From contig NZ_BMSV01000004.1 in NCBI RefSeq assembly GCF_014649335.1, positions 124,001-188,000 of the forward strand: a stretch of 64,000 nucleotides of DNA, given 5' to 3'. Under the pieces are notes generated by a model. It did not search any database. It was not told the DNA's origin and saw only the letters and a list, made by a program, of their open reading frames with translations. Numbering within the stretch: the first letter of the stretch is position 1; the number at the start of each line of letters is the position of its first letter. This stretch comes from Streptomyces roseolilacinus. GTDB lineage: Bacteria > Actinomycetota > Actinomycetes > Streptomycetales > Streptomycetaceae. The position numbers were made by a program, and so were the translations under genes. Shown here one piece after another: positions 1 through 8,915 of the stretch.

Positions 1-2
1 TG

Positions 3-641
3 GTCGGCCGGGGCCGCGCCAAGCGCGGCGAGGCCACCAACAAGGGCGTCACCACCACCGGCGCGATCCTCGGCCTGGTGGCGCTGGTCCTCTCCGTGGT
101 CGGCGCGGTCCTCACGTACAAGGCCGTGGACGAGGCCGTCACCCAGATCGACAAGGAATTGAGCAACACCGCCCCGAAGGACACCACCGGCGGCGACAAG
201 GGCACGGGTGACGCCGGCGGCACCGACGGCGGCGCGGAGGGCGGCACGGTGCCCGAGGTGCTGGCCGCCGACGAGACGATCATCTACGACGACGACCTGA
301 AGATCACCGTCTCGGCGGCGAAGTCCTTCGAGCCGAGCGACGTGGCGGCCGGCCACAGCGTGGGCAACAAGGCGTACAAGTTCACCGTCGTCGTCGAGAA
401 CGGCGGCAAGGAGAAGTTCGACGCCGACATGGTCGTCCTGGAGGCCCGCGCCGGCAAGGACGGCGTGACGGCCGAGCAGGTCTACGACGACGGCCTGGAC
501 GGCGTCACCGGCACGGTCACGCCCGGCAAGAAGGCCACCGGCACCTACGCCTTCGACGTGCCCGCCGACGCGAAGACCCTGACCGTCGAGGTCACCCCCG
601 GCTTCGAGCACGAGGCGCAGCAGTGGGAGCTGAAGTTCTGA
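3..641 (+). CDS. Membrane-anchored hypothetical protein, 5' end outside window (DUF4190/DUF4352-like)
   Basis: The frame is open from the first bases of the window. The first start-like GTG (78) lies inside the membrane helix, so the real start is upstream and the gene is partial. About 212 residues are visible. They comprise a basic cytoplasmic stretch, one transmembrane helix (about bases 57-125), a Gly/Thr/Asp-rich flexible linker (about 175-250) and a beta-rich extracytoplasmic domain ending in WELKF. This resembles Streptomyces proteins with a DUF4190 membrane segment and a DUF4352-like outer domain. Their function is not known, and I infer only an envelope-exposed role. The 3' end is followed by a hairpin that also overlaps the end of the convergent acetyltransferase gene. 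Confidence 0.7.
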   Translation, partial: VGRGRAKRGEATNKGVTTTGAILGLVALVLSVVGAVLTYKAVDEAVTQIDKELSNTAPKDTTGGDKGTGDAGGTDGGAEGGTVPEVLAADETIIYDDDLKITVSAAKSFEPSDVAAGHSVGNKAYKFTVVVENGGKEKFDADMVVLEARAGKDGVTAEQVYDDGLDGVTGTVTPGKKATGTYAFDVPADAKTLTVEVTPGFEHEAQQWELKF

Positions 642-705
642 GCGGACGCCCCGCACGGGGAAGCGGCGGGCGGGCGCACCGCGCGCCGCGCACCGCCGCC
701 CACCG

Positions 706-739
706 GGTGCGCCACCGGGGTCACACCCGGTGGCGCACC
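706..739. terminator. Bidirectional hairpin overlapping the stop of the GNAT gene
   Basis: A perfect 14-bp inverted repeat (706-719 with 726-739; arm GGTGCGCCACCGGG) has a 6-nt loop holding the stop codon of the minus-strand acetyltransferase gene. It lies between two convergent genes and could terminate both transcripts. The last codons of the minus-strand gene form one arm. Confidence 0.7.
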
Positions 740-1470
740 CACACGTTCGGTTCGACGTACACGGCGTACCCGTGCGACGCCTCGCAGCGGACCGGCGTCA
801 GCGCGAACGGCACCTCCACCGGACCGTCCGTGTCGAAGGGCAGGCCGGTCCACTCCCGCCACCGCTCCACGGACTCGCTGATCGTCATGGACGCCGTGGC
901 CACCGAGTCGACCACGCCGCCCGCGCGGACGTGGACCCGCAGCCACGGGTCCTGCGGCAGTCCGTCCTCCGGCCGGGTGCGCAGCGCGTACTCGGCCATC
1001 GGCGTGTGCGGCTCCAGGTGCTTGCCGTTGGGCCGCACCGGCGCCACGACCTCCGCGAAGCCGCGCTCCTTCGCCCGGTCGCGCATCGCGGTCAGCATGC
1101 GCCCCGACATCCCCCGGCCCAGCAGGTCCCGCGCGACCGATATCTCGATGGCGCTCACCGTGTCGGGCGTCCGGCCGTCCCGCCGGTCCTCCATCGCCCA
1201 CATCAGCACCTGGTCCCAGCCGCGCGTCGGCAGCACCCCGCCGCGCCCCTCGGCGTGCAGCGCGAACGGCACGCTGAAGGACCGGGCCACGACCCGCCCG
1301 TCGCCGTCCAGCGCCACCGACACGTACTCGGGCGCCTCGGCGAGCATCCACGCGTAGCCCAGGTCCGACACCGGGTCCTGGCGCATGAACTCCGGCCACA
1401 GGTTGGGCATTCCCCACAGGGCGCCCACCAGGTCGGGCCGCTCGGCGATGCTGACGATCTCCACATCCAT
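721..1470 (-). CDS. GNAT-family N-acetyltransferase
   Basis: The product has 249 residues. An acetyl-CoA-binding segment of GNAT type is visible mid-protein (about residues 115-135, with GRGMSGRML followed by a basic helix RDRAKERGF). A conserved N-terminal region starts DVEIVSIAERPDLV. Proteins of this length are common in Streptomyces and transfer an acetyl group from acetyl-CoA to an unknown amine substrate in the cytoplasm. Nothing in the sequence identifies the acceptor. The gene is the last in a same-strand run after mfd and the HNH gene, with a 97-nt gap, so it may be expressed alone. Its stop codon lies in the loop of a terminator hairpin. Confidence 0.75.
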   Translation of the reverse strand: MDVEIVSIAERPDLVGALWGMPNLWPEFMRQDPVSDLGYAWMLAEAPEYVSVALDGDGRVVARSFSVPFALHAEGRGGVLPTRGWDQVLMWAMEDRRDGRTPDTVSAIEISVARDLLGRGMSGRMLTAMRDRAKERGFAEVVAPVRPNGKHLEPHTPMAEYALRTRPEDGLPQDPWLRVHVRAGGVVDSVATASMTISESVERWREWTGLPFDTDGPVEVPFALTPVRCEASHGYAVYVEPNVWVRHRV

Positions 1471-1567
1471 GCCCCGGAGGCTAGGCCCCGGACGCCCGGC
1501 CCGCCACGGGTTTACCGGCGGGCCGGCCGGGCGGGGGCGGGCCCGGGGCCGCGCGCGTCCGCCCGGC

Positions 1568-2356
1568 TCAGCCGCCGCACTGCCGGAGCATCACCCGGCG
1601 GTCGGCCTCGGTCACCGGCATCTCGTACTTGAGGGCGACCTGGGCGAAGCGGACCGCGTACGCGCACCGGATCCGGCCGTCCGGCGGGAGCCAGGACGCC
1701 GGCCCCGAGTCGCCCTTGGCCGAGTTGGTCCGGCCGTCGACCGGGATCAGGTTGAGCACGTCGTTCGCGAGCTGCTCGCGCTTGCCCTCCGGCCAGCGCG
1801 AGGAGCCCATCTGCCAGCTGTAGGACAGCGGCACGACGTGGTCCACCTGCACCTCGGCCGCCTTCGCCTTCTTCCAGGCGATGTCCTTGCCGGTGTAGGG
1901 GTCGTACAGGTCCATCGACACGACCACGCAGTCGGAACCGGACCGGAACCGGACGTTCCGGCCATGGAGCTTCAGCAGGTCGTTGCGGGTGTCGCAGCCG
2001 TTCCTCGCCAGCGGCACCCCGTCGGCCGTGTCCATCCAGGCGTAGCCGAACTCGTCGCGGTCGTACCCCGTCTTCGGCCCGCGGCCCTTCGTGGCCAGCC
2101 CCTTGATGAGGTCGCGGGCCTCGGCCTCGTCCGCGTCCGTCGTCACGGGCGCGAGCCCCGGCTTCGTCCCGTCCGGGTTGTCGAGCGGACTGACCACCCG
2201 GCCGTCCGGCGCGGCCGTCCCCCGCTCCGTCGGGGAGACGTCCCCGCCGAGCCCCCCGCACCCCGCGCAGAGCAGCGCGGTCACCGCCGCCGCCGCGGCA
2301 CGGGCGACGTACGCGCTCCGGGCGCCCTCGCGCCCCGCGTCCCTCTCAGCAAGCAC
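1568..2356 (-). CDS. Secreted or lipid-anchored HNH endonuclease-family protein (DUF1524/GmrSD C-terminal type)
   Basis: The product has 262 residues. The GTG start at 2356 is preceded by GGGAG at good spacing. The N-terminus has a basic stretch, an Ala-rich hydrophobic segment and LCAGC, an acceptable though weak lipobox, so export with a lipid anchor is likely. The C-terminal half carries the HNH/DUF1524 signature: the VDHVVPLS motif at about residue 170, an Asn in DVLNLIPVD, and the SAKGD...W.P block near residues 210-225. Four or more Cys residues are in the exported part and may form disulfides. Related Streptomyces proteins are annotated as secreted HNH nucleases. The substrate is probably extracellular DNA, but this is inference. 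It lies 128 nt downstream of mfd on the same strand. Confidence 0.8.
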   Translation of the reverse strand: MLAERDAGREGARSAYVARAAAAAVTALLCAGCGGLGGDVSPTERGTAAPDGRVVSPLDNPDGTKPGLAPVTTDADEAEARDLIKGLATKGRGPKTGYDRDEFGYAWMDTADGVPLARNGCDTRNDLLKLHGRNVRFRSGSDCVVVSMDLYDPYTGKDIAWKKAKAAEVQVDHVVPLSYSWQMGSSRWPEGKREQLANDVLNLIPVDGRTNSAKGDSGPASWLPPDGRIRCAYAVRFAQVALKYEMPVTEADRRVMLRQCGG

Positions 2357-2484
2357 AGCCCACCACTCCCTGCCCGATCCGCGTGAACGTCCCCGCCGCC
2401 CGGCGGGCCGCGGGACGGCGCGGGGGCCGGGGCGGCGCCGGCCGGACTCCCCGCACGCCTACCCGGTCCCGCGCCCGGTACCGC

Positions 2485-5400
2485 CTACGACCCCAGGACC
2501 GTCGTCAGGAACTCGCCGGTCCACGCCAGCAGTTCCCGGCCCACCACCGGCTTGCCGCCGATCGTGCCCGTCGTCGGGCGGGGCACCAGGATCTGCTGGG
2601 CCGTCGCCTTGACGACCGTCCGCGGGTACAGCCGCTTCAGGCGCAGCTCCTGCGACTCGCGCAGCTCGACGGGCGCGAAGCGGATGTTGCCGCCCTGCAG
2701 CACGATCTCGCCGACCCCGCAGGCCCGCGCGAGCATCCGCAGGCCCGCCACGAGGAGCAGGTTCTCGACCGGCTCGGGCAGCTTGCCGTACCGGTCGGTC
2801 AGCTCCTCGCGCACGGCCCTGATGTCCTCCTCCGAGTTGGCGGAGGCGATCGCCCGGTACGCCTGGAGGCGCAGCCGCTCGCCCGGCGCGTAGTCGTGCG
2901 GGACGTGCGCGTCGACCGGCAGCTCGATCTTGACCTCCAGCGGCGGCTCCTCCTCCACGCCGCCCTCCAGGGACGCCCGGTAGTCCGCGACGGCCTCGCC
3001 CACCATGCGGACGTACAGGTCGAAGCCGACGCCCGCGATGTGACCGGACTGCTCCCCGCCCAGCAGGTTGCCCGCGCCGCGGATCTCCAGGTCCTTCATG
3101 GCGACGTACATGCCGGCGCCCATCTCGGTGTGCTGGGCGATCGTCGCGAGGCGCTCGTGGGCGGTCTCGGTGAGCGGCTTCTCCGGCGGGTACAGGAAGT
3201 ACGCGTACCCGCGCTCGCGGCCCCGGCCGACGCGGCCGCGCAGCTGGTGCAGCTGCGACAGGCCGAAGTTGTCGCCGCGCTCCACGATCAGCGTGTTGGC
3301 GTTGGAGATGTCGATGCCGGACTCGACGATCGTCGTCGACACGAGCACGTCGGACTTCTTCTCCCAGAAGTCCACGACGACCTGCTCCAGCGCCTGCTCC
3401 GACATCTGGCCGTGCGCCGTCGCGATCCGCGCCTCGGGCACGATCTCGCGGAGGCGGGCGGCGGCCCGGTCGATGGACTCGACTCGGTTGTGGATGTAGA
3501 ACACCTGGCCCTCGCGGAGCAGTTCGCGGCGGATCGCGGCGCCGATCTGCTTCTCCTCGTACGGGCCGACGAACGTGAGGACCGGGTGCCGCTCCTCGGG
3601 CGGCGTGGTGATCGTCGACATCTCGCGGATGCCGGTGACGGCCATCTCCAGGGTGCGCGGGATGGGCGTCGCGGACATCGTCAGCACGTCGACGTTGGCG
3701 CGGAGCTTCTTCAGCTGCTCCTTGTGCTCGACGCCGAAGCGCTGCTCCTCGTCGACGATGACCAGGCCCAGGTCCTTGAACTTCGTCTCGGACGAGAACA
3801 GCCGGTGCGTGCCGATGACCACGTCGACGGAGCCTTCCCGCAGCCCCTCCAGCGTCGCCTTGGCCTCCGTGTCCGACTGGAACCGCGACAGGGCCCGCAC
3901 CGTGACGGGGAACTGCGCGTACCGCTCCGAGAACGTGCCGAAGTGCTGCTGCACCAGGAGCGTCGTCGGGACCAGGACGGCTACCTGCTTGCCGTCCTGG
4001 ACCGCCTTGAACGCCGCGCGGACCGCGATCTCCGTCTTGCCGTAGCCGACGTCGCCGCAGATCAGCCGGTCCATCGGGATCGACTTCTCCATGTCCTCCT
4101 TCACCTCGGCGATCGTCGACAGCTGGTCGGGCGTCTCCGTGTACGGGAAGGCGTCCTCCAGCTCCCGCTGCCACGGGGTGTCGGGGCCGAAGGCGTGGCC
4201 GGGCGCCGCCATCCGCGCCGAGTACAGCTTGATCAGGTCGGCGGCGATCTCCTTGACGGCCTTCTTCGCGCGGGCCTTCGTCTTGGTCCAGTCGGCGCCG
4301 CCGAGCCGGTGCAGGGTCGGGGCCTCGCCGCCGACGTACTTGGTGACCTGCTCCAGCTGGTCGGTCGGGATGTACAGCCGGTCGCCGGGCTGGCCGCGCT
4401 TGGCGGGCGCGTACTCGACGAGCAGGTACTCGCGGGTGGCGCCCTGCACCGTGCGCTGCACCATCTCGATGTACCGGCCGACGCCGTGCTGCTCGTGGAC
4501 GATGTAGTCGCCCGCCTCCAGGGTGAGCGGGTCGATCGTCTTGCGGCGGCGCGTCGGCATGCGGCGGCCGTCCTTGCCGGCGGCCTTCTGTCCCGTCAGG
4601 TCGGTCTCCGTCAGCACGGCCAGCCGCAGGCCCGCGTCGACGAAGCCGTGCTCGACGGACCCGCACGCCACGTGCACCACGGACGGGGTGATCTCCGTCA
4701 GGTCCCCGTCGAGGCGGGCCGCGATGCCCTCGCCGCCGAGCACCTCGACGGTGCGGGCCGCCGGGCCGTGCGCCTCCGTCACGAAGACGGTGCGCCAGCC
4801 GTCCGCGAGCCAGCCCTTCGTGTCGGCCAGCGCGCGCGCCGTGTCGCCCCGGTACGCCTCCGGGGCGTGCATGCCGAGCTGGAGCGTGTCGTGCTCCGGT
4901 TCGGCGTCGGGCGCGAACGGCGACACCGACCACCAGGGCATGCCCAGTTCGCGCGCCCGGTCCCGTACGTCCGCGATGGACCACAGGGACGCGGCGCCCA
5001 CGTCGATCGGCGCCTCTCCCCCGCCCGCCGTGGCCGCCCACGACGCCTGGAGGAACTCCTGGGACGTGGCGACCAGGTCGGCGGCCCGGGTCCGTACCCG
5101 CTCCGGGTCGCAGACCACGGCCATGGAGCCCTGCGGCAGCACGTCCAGCAGCAGTTCCATGTCGTCGACGAGGACCGGGGCGAGGGACTCCATGCCCTCC
5201 ACGGCGATCCCCTCGGCGATCTTCCCGAGCAGCTCGCCCAGCTCCGGGTGGGCCTCGGCGAGCGCGGCGGCCCGCTGCCTGACCTGCCCGGTCAGCAGCA
5301 GCTCCCGGCAGGGCGGCGCCCACAGCCCGTGCTCGGCGACCTCCAGGGACCGCTGGTCGGCGACCTTGAAGTAGCGGATCTCCTCGACGTCGTCGCCCCA

Positions 5401-6015
5401 GAACTCGACGCGCAGGGGGTGCTCCTCGGTCGGCGGGAACACGTCGAGGATGCCGCCGCGCACGGCGAACTCGCCGCGCTTCTCCACCAGCTCCACCCGC
5501 TGGTACGCGGCCGCCGCCAGGCCCTCGACGATCCGCTCCAGGTCGGCGTCCTCCCCGGTCCTCAGGCTGACCGGCTCCAGGTCGCCCAGGCCCTTGACCT
5601 GCGGCTGGAGCACGGAGCGGATCGGCGCGACGACCACCTGCACGGGGCCGGCCGCGGGGTCGTCCGGCGACGGGTGCGCGAGGCGGCGCAGCACGGCGAG
5701 GCGCCGCCCGACGGTGTCGCTGCGCGGGGACAGCCGCTCGTGCGGCAGGGTCTCCCAGGCCGGGTACTCCACGACGCGGTCGGGGTCGAGCAGGCTGCGC
5801 AGCGCGGCGGCCAGGTCCTCGGCCTCCCGGCCGGTCGCGGTCACCGCCAGCACGGTCCGGCCGGTGTCCCTGGCCAGCGCCGCCACCGCGAAGGGCCGCG
5901 CCGCCGGGGGGCCGACCAGGTCGACGTGGGGGCGGTGGCCGTCGGCTGCGGCCTTGACGGCTTCGGCGAGGGCGGGGTCCTTGACGACGGCATCGAGGAG
6001 ACCGTGCAGGCTCAT
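2485..6015 (-). CDS. mfd: Transcription-repair coupling factor Mfd
   Basis: The product has 1176 residues, the normal length for Mfd. The ATG at 6015 is preceded by GGAAAG. The N-terminal third is UvrB-like and recruits UvrA. A CarD-like RNA polymerase interaction domain starts near residue 497 (GDYIVHEQHGVG). Walker A (GDVGYGKTE) is near residue 658 and the DEEQRFG helicase motif near 753. The C-terminus holds the TRCF domain. Mfd displaces RNA polymerase stalled at DNA lesions and hands the site to nucleotide excision repair. The very long ORFs on the opposite strand and in a second minus frame over this gene are GC-bias artefacts. The next gene upstream on the same strand is 210 nt away, so mfd probably has its own promoter. 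Confidence 0.98.
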   Translation of the reverse strand: MSLHGLLDAVVKDPALAEAVKAAADGHRPHVDLVGPPAARPFAVAALARDTGRTVLAVTATGREAEDLAAALRSLLDPDRVVEYPAWETLPHERLSPRSDTVGRRLAVLRRLAHPSPDDPAAGPVQVVVAPIRSVLQPQVKGLGDLEPVSLRTGEDADLERIVEGLAAAAYQRVELVEKRGEFAVRGGILDVFPPTEEHPLRVEFWGDDVEEIRYFKVADQRSLEVAEHGLWAPPCRELLLTGQVRQRAAALAEAHPELGELLGKIAEGIAVEGMESLAPVLVDDMELLLDVLPQGSMAVVCDPERVRTRAADLVATSQEFLQASWAATAGGGEAPIDVGAASLWSIADVRDRARELGMPWWSVSPFAPDAEPEHDTLQLGMHAPEAYRGDTARALADTKGWLADGWRTVFVTEAHGPAARTVEVLGGEGIAARLDGDLTEITPSVVHVACGSVEHGFVDAGLRLAVLTETDLTGQKAAGKDGRRMPTRRRKTIDPLTLEAGDYIVHEQHGVGRYIEMVQRTVQGATREYLLVEYAPAKRGQPGDRLYIPTDQLEQVTKYVGGEAPTLHRLGGADWTKTKARAKKAVKEIAADLIKLYSARMAAPGHAFGPDTPWQRELEDAFPYTETPDQLSTIAEVKEDMEKSIPMDRLICGDVGYGKTEIAVRAAFKAVQDGKQVAVLVPTTLLVQQHFGTFSERYAQFPVTVRALSRFQSDTEAKATLEGLREGSVDVVIGTHRLFSSETKFKDLGLVIVDEEQRFGVEHKEQLKKLRANVDVLTMSATPIPRTLEMAVTGIREMSTITTPPEERHPVLTFVGPYEEKQIGAAIRRELLREGQVFYIHNRVESIDRAAARLREIVPEARIATAHGQMSEQALEQVVVDFWEKKSDVLVSTTIVESGIDISNANTLIVERGDNFGLSQLHQLRGRVGRGRERGYAYFLYPPEKPLTETAHERLATIAQHTEMGAGMYVAMKDLEIRGAGNLLGGEQSGHIAGVGFDLYVRMVGEAVADYRASLEGGVEEEPPLEVKIELPVDAHVPHDYAPGERLRLQAYRAIASANSEEDIRAVREELTDRYGKLPEPVENLLLVAGLRMLARACGVGEIVLQGGNIRFAPVELRESQELRLKRLYPRTVVKATAQQILVPRPTTGTIGGKPVVGRELLAWTGEFLTTVLGS

Positions 6016-6153
6016 GGAGCTTTCCGTCCCGGGTTCGAAGGAGGCTGGGCAACGCGAAACACCCGACGCGAAGAACGGGCCGGGGTCCTCTCAGCCTACG
6101 CCCGCGGACCGGCGCCCGCGCTGGGAGAGCCGCGCCGCCACGGGCACGTGTGA

Positions 6154-6186
6154 GCCCCGTGGTGCTCGCGGGGAGCACCACGGGGC
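6154..6186. terminator. Strong hairpin downstream of the phospholipase gene
   Basis: A perfect 14-bp inverted repeat (6154-6167 with 6173-6186; arm GCCCCGTGGTGCTC) encloses a 5-nt loop. It lies 40 nt after the stop of the minus-strand phospholipase gene and before mfd, so it most likely terminates the phospholipase transcript. Confidence 0.75.
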
Positions 6187-6225
6187 GGTTTCGCACCCCG
6201 GGCCGCACCCCGGGGCCGCCGGGGG

Positions 6226-6789
6226 TCAGCCCACGGCGCGCACCGCGGCGTAGTACTTGTCCGCGGTCTTGAGGCAGGCGGCCTTCGCCTTCTTCCGGCC
6301 GGCCGGGGTCAGCGGGTCGGCCCAGAAACGCGCTCCGCAGACCTGCTTCATGTCCTGCAGGAATACGTCGTCGATGCGCTTCTTGTGCTGGCTGCGGAAT
6401 TTCGAGACGCCGACCAGGCTCTTGTAGTTCCGGTACCCGAAGTCATGCCGGTGGCACGGAAACGTGAAATCGTACCCGCCCGGAATCTTTTCCGGGGCCT
6501 TGGAGCACCCGTCGGTCGACCAGTTGAACTTGTAGGGGTTCTTCCCCTTCCGGTACTGGCCGAGGCCGGCGTACCAGGCATCGAGGGACTTCTGCCCCTT
6601 GACGGTCAACTGACCCAGCTTCTTGATGCGTTCGGTCTTGCTCGCCATGGGGGCCTTGCCCGCCGCCACGGCGGAGGTCCCGGTCGCGACCCCCTCGCCC
6701 GCGGGCGCCGCGACGGCCGGGGCCACCGAGGTGAGGCCGATCACGCCCGCGAGAACAGCGCCGCCGAGAGCGCTTCGCACTTTATTCAC
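6226..6789 (-). CDS. Secreted prokaryotic phospholipase A2
   Basis: The product has 187 residues from the GTG at 6789. A longer in-frame ATG at 6894 is rejected because the GTG has a purine-rich site (GGGGAAG) and begins a clean signal peptide. That peptide has a basic start, then a hydrophobic core ending AVAAPAG. The mature protein holds the PLA2 core CHRHDFGYRNYK with the catalytic His-Asp pair, preceded by GG-DF for calcium binding. Four Cys residues (in DGCSK, FPCHR, QVCGA and AACLK) match the two disulfides of Streptomyces PLA2. It hydrolyses the sn-2 ester of phospholipids outside the cell. The family is small and patchy among bacteria. It is transcribed away from the drug exporter. 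Confidence 0.9.
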   Translation of the reverse strand: MNKVRSALGGAVLAGVIGLTSVAPAVAAPAGEGVATGTSAVAAGKAPMASKTERIKKLGQLTVKGQKSLDAWYAGLGQYRKGKNPYKFNWSTDGCSKAPEKIPGGYDFTFPCHRHDFGYRNYKSLVGVSKFRSQHKKRIDDVFLQDMKQVCGARFWADPLTPAGRKKAKAACLKTADKYYAAVRAVG

Positions 6790-6820
6790 TTGAACTCTTC
6801 CCCGTGCACAATCGTGTGGT

Positions 6821-6842
6821 GGGCCGCATTCCCCTGCGGCCC
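6821..6842 (-). other. Hairpin in the 5' leader of the phospholipase transcript
   Basis: GGGCCGCA and TGCGGCCC form an 8-bp stem around a 6-nt loop, about 30 nt upstream of the phospholipase start and downstream of its likely promoter. It might affect mRNA stability or translation. Nothing more can be said. Confidence 0.35.
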
Positions 6843-6848
6843 GGAAGA

Positions 6849-6877
6849 ACACTACGACAGCGGGGCGGGCCCGTAAA
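6849..6877 (-). promoter_or_regulatory. Likely promoter of the phospholipase gene
   Basis: On the minus strand, TTTACG (6877-6872) is separated by 17 nt from TAGTGT (6854-6849), an acceptable principal-sigma promoter. The 338-nt gap between the phospholipase and exporter starts otherwise holds an AT-richer patch at about 6880-6945 with a repeated GGAAA(A)GCTCA, and an inverted GGAGCTCC element near 6970-7030. Confidence 0.45.
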
Positions 6878-7127
6878 GGGAGATCGAGCGGCATCTCCTT
6901 TTCCGGGGAAAGCTCAGGAAAAGCTCAAAGGAATTCCGCATTCCGCGACCGGGCGGGGCGCGGGCGCGGGAGGAGCTCCCCGACGAGGTCCCCACCCCCG
7001 TGGAGGACCCCGCCGAGGAGCTCCCGCCTCCCTGGGTACCAGCCGGAGCCGGGTCCTTCCCACCTGTTTTCCGGGCCCGCCCGGTGAGAGGGTGTCGGGT
7101 GGGACTGCCGCAAGGGGAGGGGCGCAC

Positions 7128-8786
7128 GTGGCGGAGGGCACGGACGGGACGGGCACGGGCCGGACGGGCACGGACGGGACGGGGACGGGCGGGGTGGGCG
7201 CGGACGGCTTGAGCGCGGACGGCGCGGGCACGGACGGCGCGGGCACCGGGGAGGACGCCCCGCGGACGCCGGCCGCCGACCGGACGGCGGCGCCCCCCGC
7301 GGAAAAGCCCCTGCGCCGGGGCCCGGTCGTGGCGGCGATGATGCTGTCGGTGGCGCTGGCCGCGCTGGACGGCACCGTCATCGCGACGGCGGTCCCGCAA
7401 ATCGTGGGCGACCTGGGCGGCTTCTCGCTGTTCTCGTGGCTGTTCTCCGGCTACCTCCTCACCGTCACGGTCACCCTCCCCGTGTACGGGCGGCTCTCCG
7501 ACACGTACGGCCGGAAACCGGTGCTCATCACGGGCATCGCGCTGTTCCTGGTCGGTTCGCTGCTGTGCGCGGCGGCCTGGGACATGGCGTCGCTGATCGC
7601 GTTCCGGGTGCTCCAGGGCCTGGGCGGCGGGGCGCTGCAGGGCACCGTGCAGACGATCGCCGGGGACCTCTACCCGCTGAAGGAACGGCCGCGGATCCAG
7701 GCCCGGCTGTCGGGGGTGTGGGCGGCGTCCGCGGTGGCGGGGCCGGCGGTGGGCGGGCTGCTCACGACGTACGCGGACTGGCGCTGGATCTTCCTGGTGA
7801 ACCTCCCGGTGGGCGGCCTCGCCCTGTGGCTGGTGGCCCGCTACCTGGTGGAGCCGCGCCGCACCGGGCCGCGGGCGCGGGCGCGGGTGGACTGGCCGGG
7901 CGCCCTGCTGGTGTTCGCGGCCGGCGCGGTGGTGCTGACGGCACTGGTGCAGGGCGGCGTGGCGTGGCCGTGGCTGTCGGCGCCGTCGCTGGGGCTGCTG
8001 GGGGCGGGCGCGCTCCTGATCGCCCTGACGGTGCTGGTGGAGCGGCGGGCGGCGGAGCCGATCGTGCCGGGCTGGGTGTGGCGGCGGCGCACGATCGCCG
8101 CGGTGAACCTGGCGCTGGGCGCGCTGGGGCTGCTGATGGTGGCGCCGTCGGTGTTTCTCCCGACGTACGCGCAGGCGGTGCTGGGCCTCGGGCCGGTGGC
8201 GGCCGGGTTCGTGCTGTCGGTGATGATCCTGAGCTGGCCGGTGAGCGCGTCGCTGTCGCACCACGTGTACCGGCGGGTGGGGTTCCGGCAGTCGGCGGTG
8301 ATCGGCATGTCGCTGGCGATGCTGGCGCTGCTGGTGTTCCCGTTCCTGCCGTACCCGGGCGAGCCGTGGCAGCCGGCGCTGCTGATGCTGCTGCTGGGCG
8401 CGGCCCTGGGCCTGTTCCAGCTGCCGCTGATCGTGGGCGTCCAGTCGACGGTCGGCTGGTCGGAGCGGGGCACGGCGACGGGATCGGTGCTGTTCTGCCG
8501 GCAGATCGGCCAGAGCGTGGGCGCGGCGTTGTTCGGCGCCGTCGCCAACGCGGTGCTCACCTCCCGCCTCGGCCCGTCGGGCGGCGACCTGGACACGGCG
8601 GCCCGCGCCCTGGACGACCCGGGCGCCCTGTCCCCGGCCGCGTCGGAGACCCTGCGCCGCGCCGTGGACACGGCGGTGGAGTACGTGTACCTGGGCGCGG
8701 CCGCCGCGGCGGGCCTGGCCGTCCTGGCCCTCCTGCTCGTGGCGCCGCGCCGCTTCCCGGTCCTCACGGAGCCGGACGGGGACTGA
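7128..8786 (+). CDS. MFS multidrug exporter, DHA2/EmrB family (14 TM)
   Basis: The product has 552 residues. The open frame extends further upstream, but the GTG at 7128 has a strong AGGGGAGG site 7 nt before it. The first 60 residues are a low-complexity Gly/Thr/Asp/Ala tail made of a repeated GTDGTGTG-type unit, unusual for this family. TM1 follows (ALAALDGTVIATAVPQIVGDL, about 67-87). Motif A is GRLSDTYGRKP, and motif C-like glycines lie in TM5. About 14 hydrophobic helices continue to residue 540. DHA2 proteins exchange protons for drugs or metabolites across the plasma membrane; the substrate here is unknown. No TetR or MarR repressor gene is adjacent. A perfect 20-bp palindrome follows the stop. 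Confidence 0.88.
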   Translation: MAEGTDGTGTGRTGTDGTGTGGVGADGLSADGAGTDGAGTGEDAPRTPAADRTAAPPAEKPLRRGPVVAAMMLSVALAALDGTVIATAVPQIVGDLGGFSLFSWLFSGYLLTVTVTLPVYGRLSDTYGRKPVLITGIALFLVGSLLCAAAWDMASLIAFRVLQGLGGGALQGTVQTIAGDLYPLKERPRIQARLSGVWAASAVAGPAVGGLLTTYADWRWIFLVNLPVGGLALWLVARYLVEPRRTGPRARARVDWPGALLVFAAGAVVLTALVQGGVAWPWLSAPSLGLLGAGALLIALTVLVERRAAEPIVPGWVWRRRTIAAVNLALGALGLLMVAPSVFLPTYAQAVLGLGPVAAGFVLSVMILSWPVSASLSHHVYRRVGFRQSAVIGMSLAMLALLVFPFLPYPGEPWQPALLMLLLGAALGLFQLPLIVGVQSTVGWSERGTATGSVLFCRQIGQSVGAALFGAVANAVLTSRLGPSGGDLDTAARALDDPGALSPAASETLRRAVDTAVEYVYLGAAAAAGLAVLALLLVAPRRFPVLTEPDGD

Positions 8787-8788
8787 CC

Positions 8789-8808
8789 CCCGCGCCGCGC
8801 GGCGCGGG
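8789..8808. terminator. GC-rich perfect palindrome after the exporter gene
   Basis: A 20-bp perfect palindrome (CCCGCGCCGC and its complement) starts 3 nt after the stop. A near copy of its core (CGCCGCGCGGCGCGGGC) repeats about 20 bp downstream. It probably acts as a terminator or mRNA-end stabiliser. Confidence 0.5.
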
Positions 8809-8900
8809 CCCCTCGCCGCGCGGCGCGGGCAACGGGACCAGGGTGCACGCCCGGGCCCTCCACGACGCGTCGGTGTACGACCCGGCCAGGGTGCCGTCCG

Positions 8901-8906
8901 TAGACT
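8901..8906 (+). promoter_or_regulatory. -10-like hexamer for a possible leaderless start
   Basis: TAGACT is followed after 9 nt by the GTG at 8916, with no purine-rich ribosome-binding site between. No clear -35 is seen 16-18 nt upstream. The spacing would put transcription start at the start codon. Confidence 0.35.
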
Positions 8907-8915
8907 CCGGGATCC

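Noticed and set aside
2383..6153. A 1256-codon plus-strand ORF over mfd, and a 1249-codon ORF in another minus frame
   Set aside because: They are Arg/Pro/Gly/Ala-rich shadows created by high third-position GC of mfd. They have no domain-like sequence, and mfd itself is certain.
6790..6894. Upstream ATG for the phospholipase gene
   Set aside because: It would add 35 residues in front of a perfect signal peptide and lies across the likely promoter. GTG 6789 has the better ribosome site.
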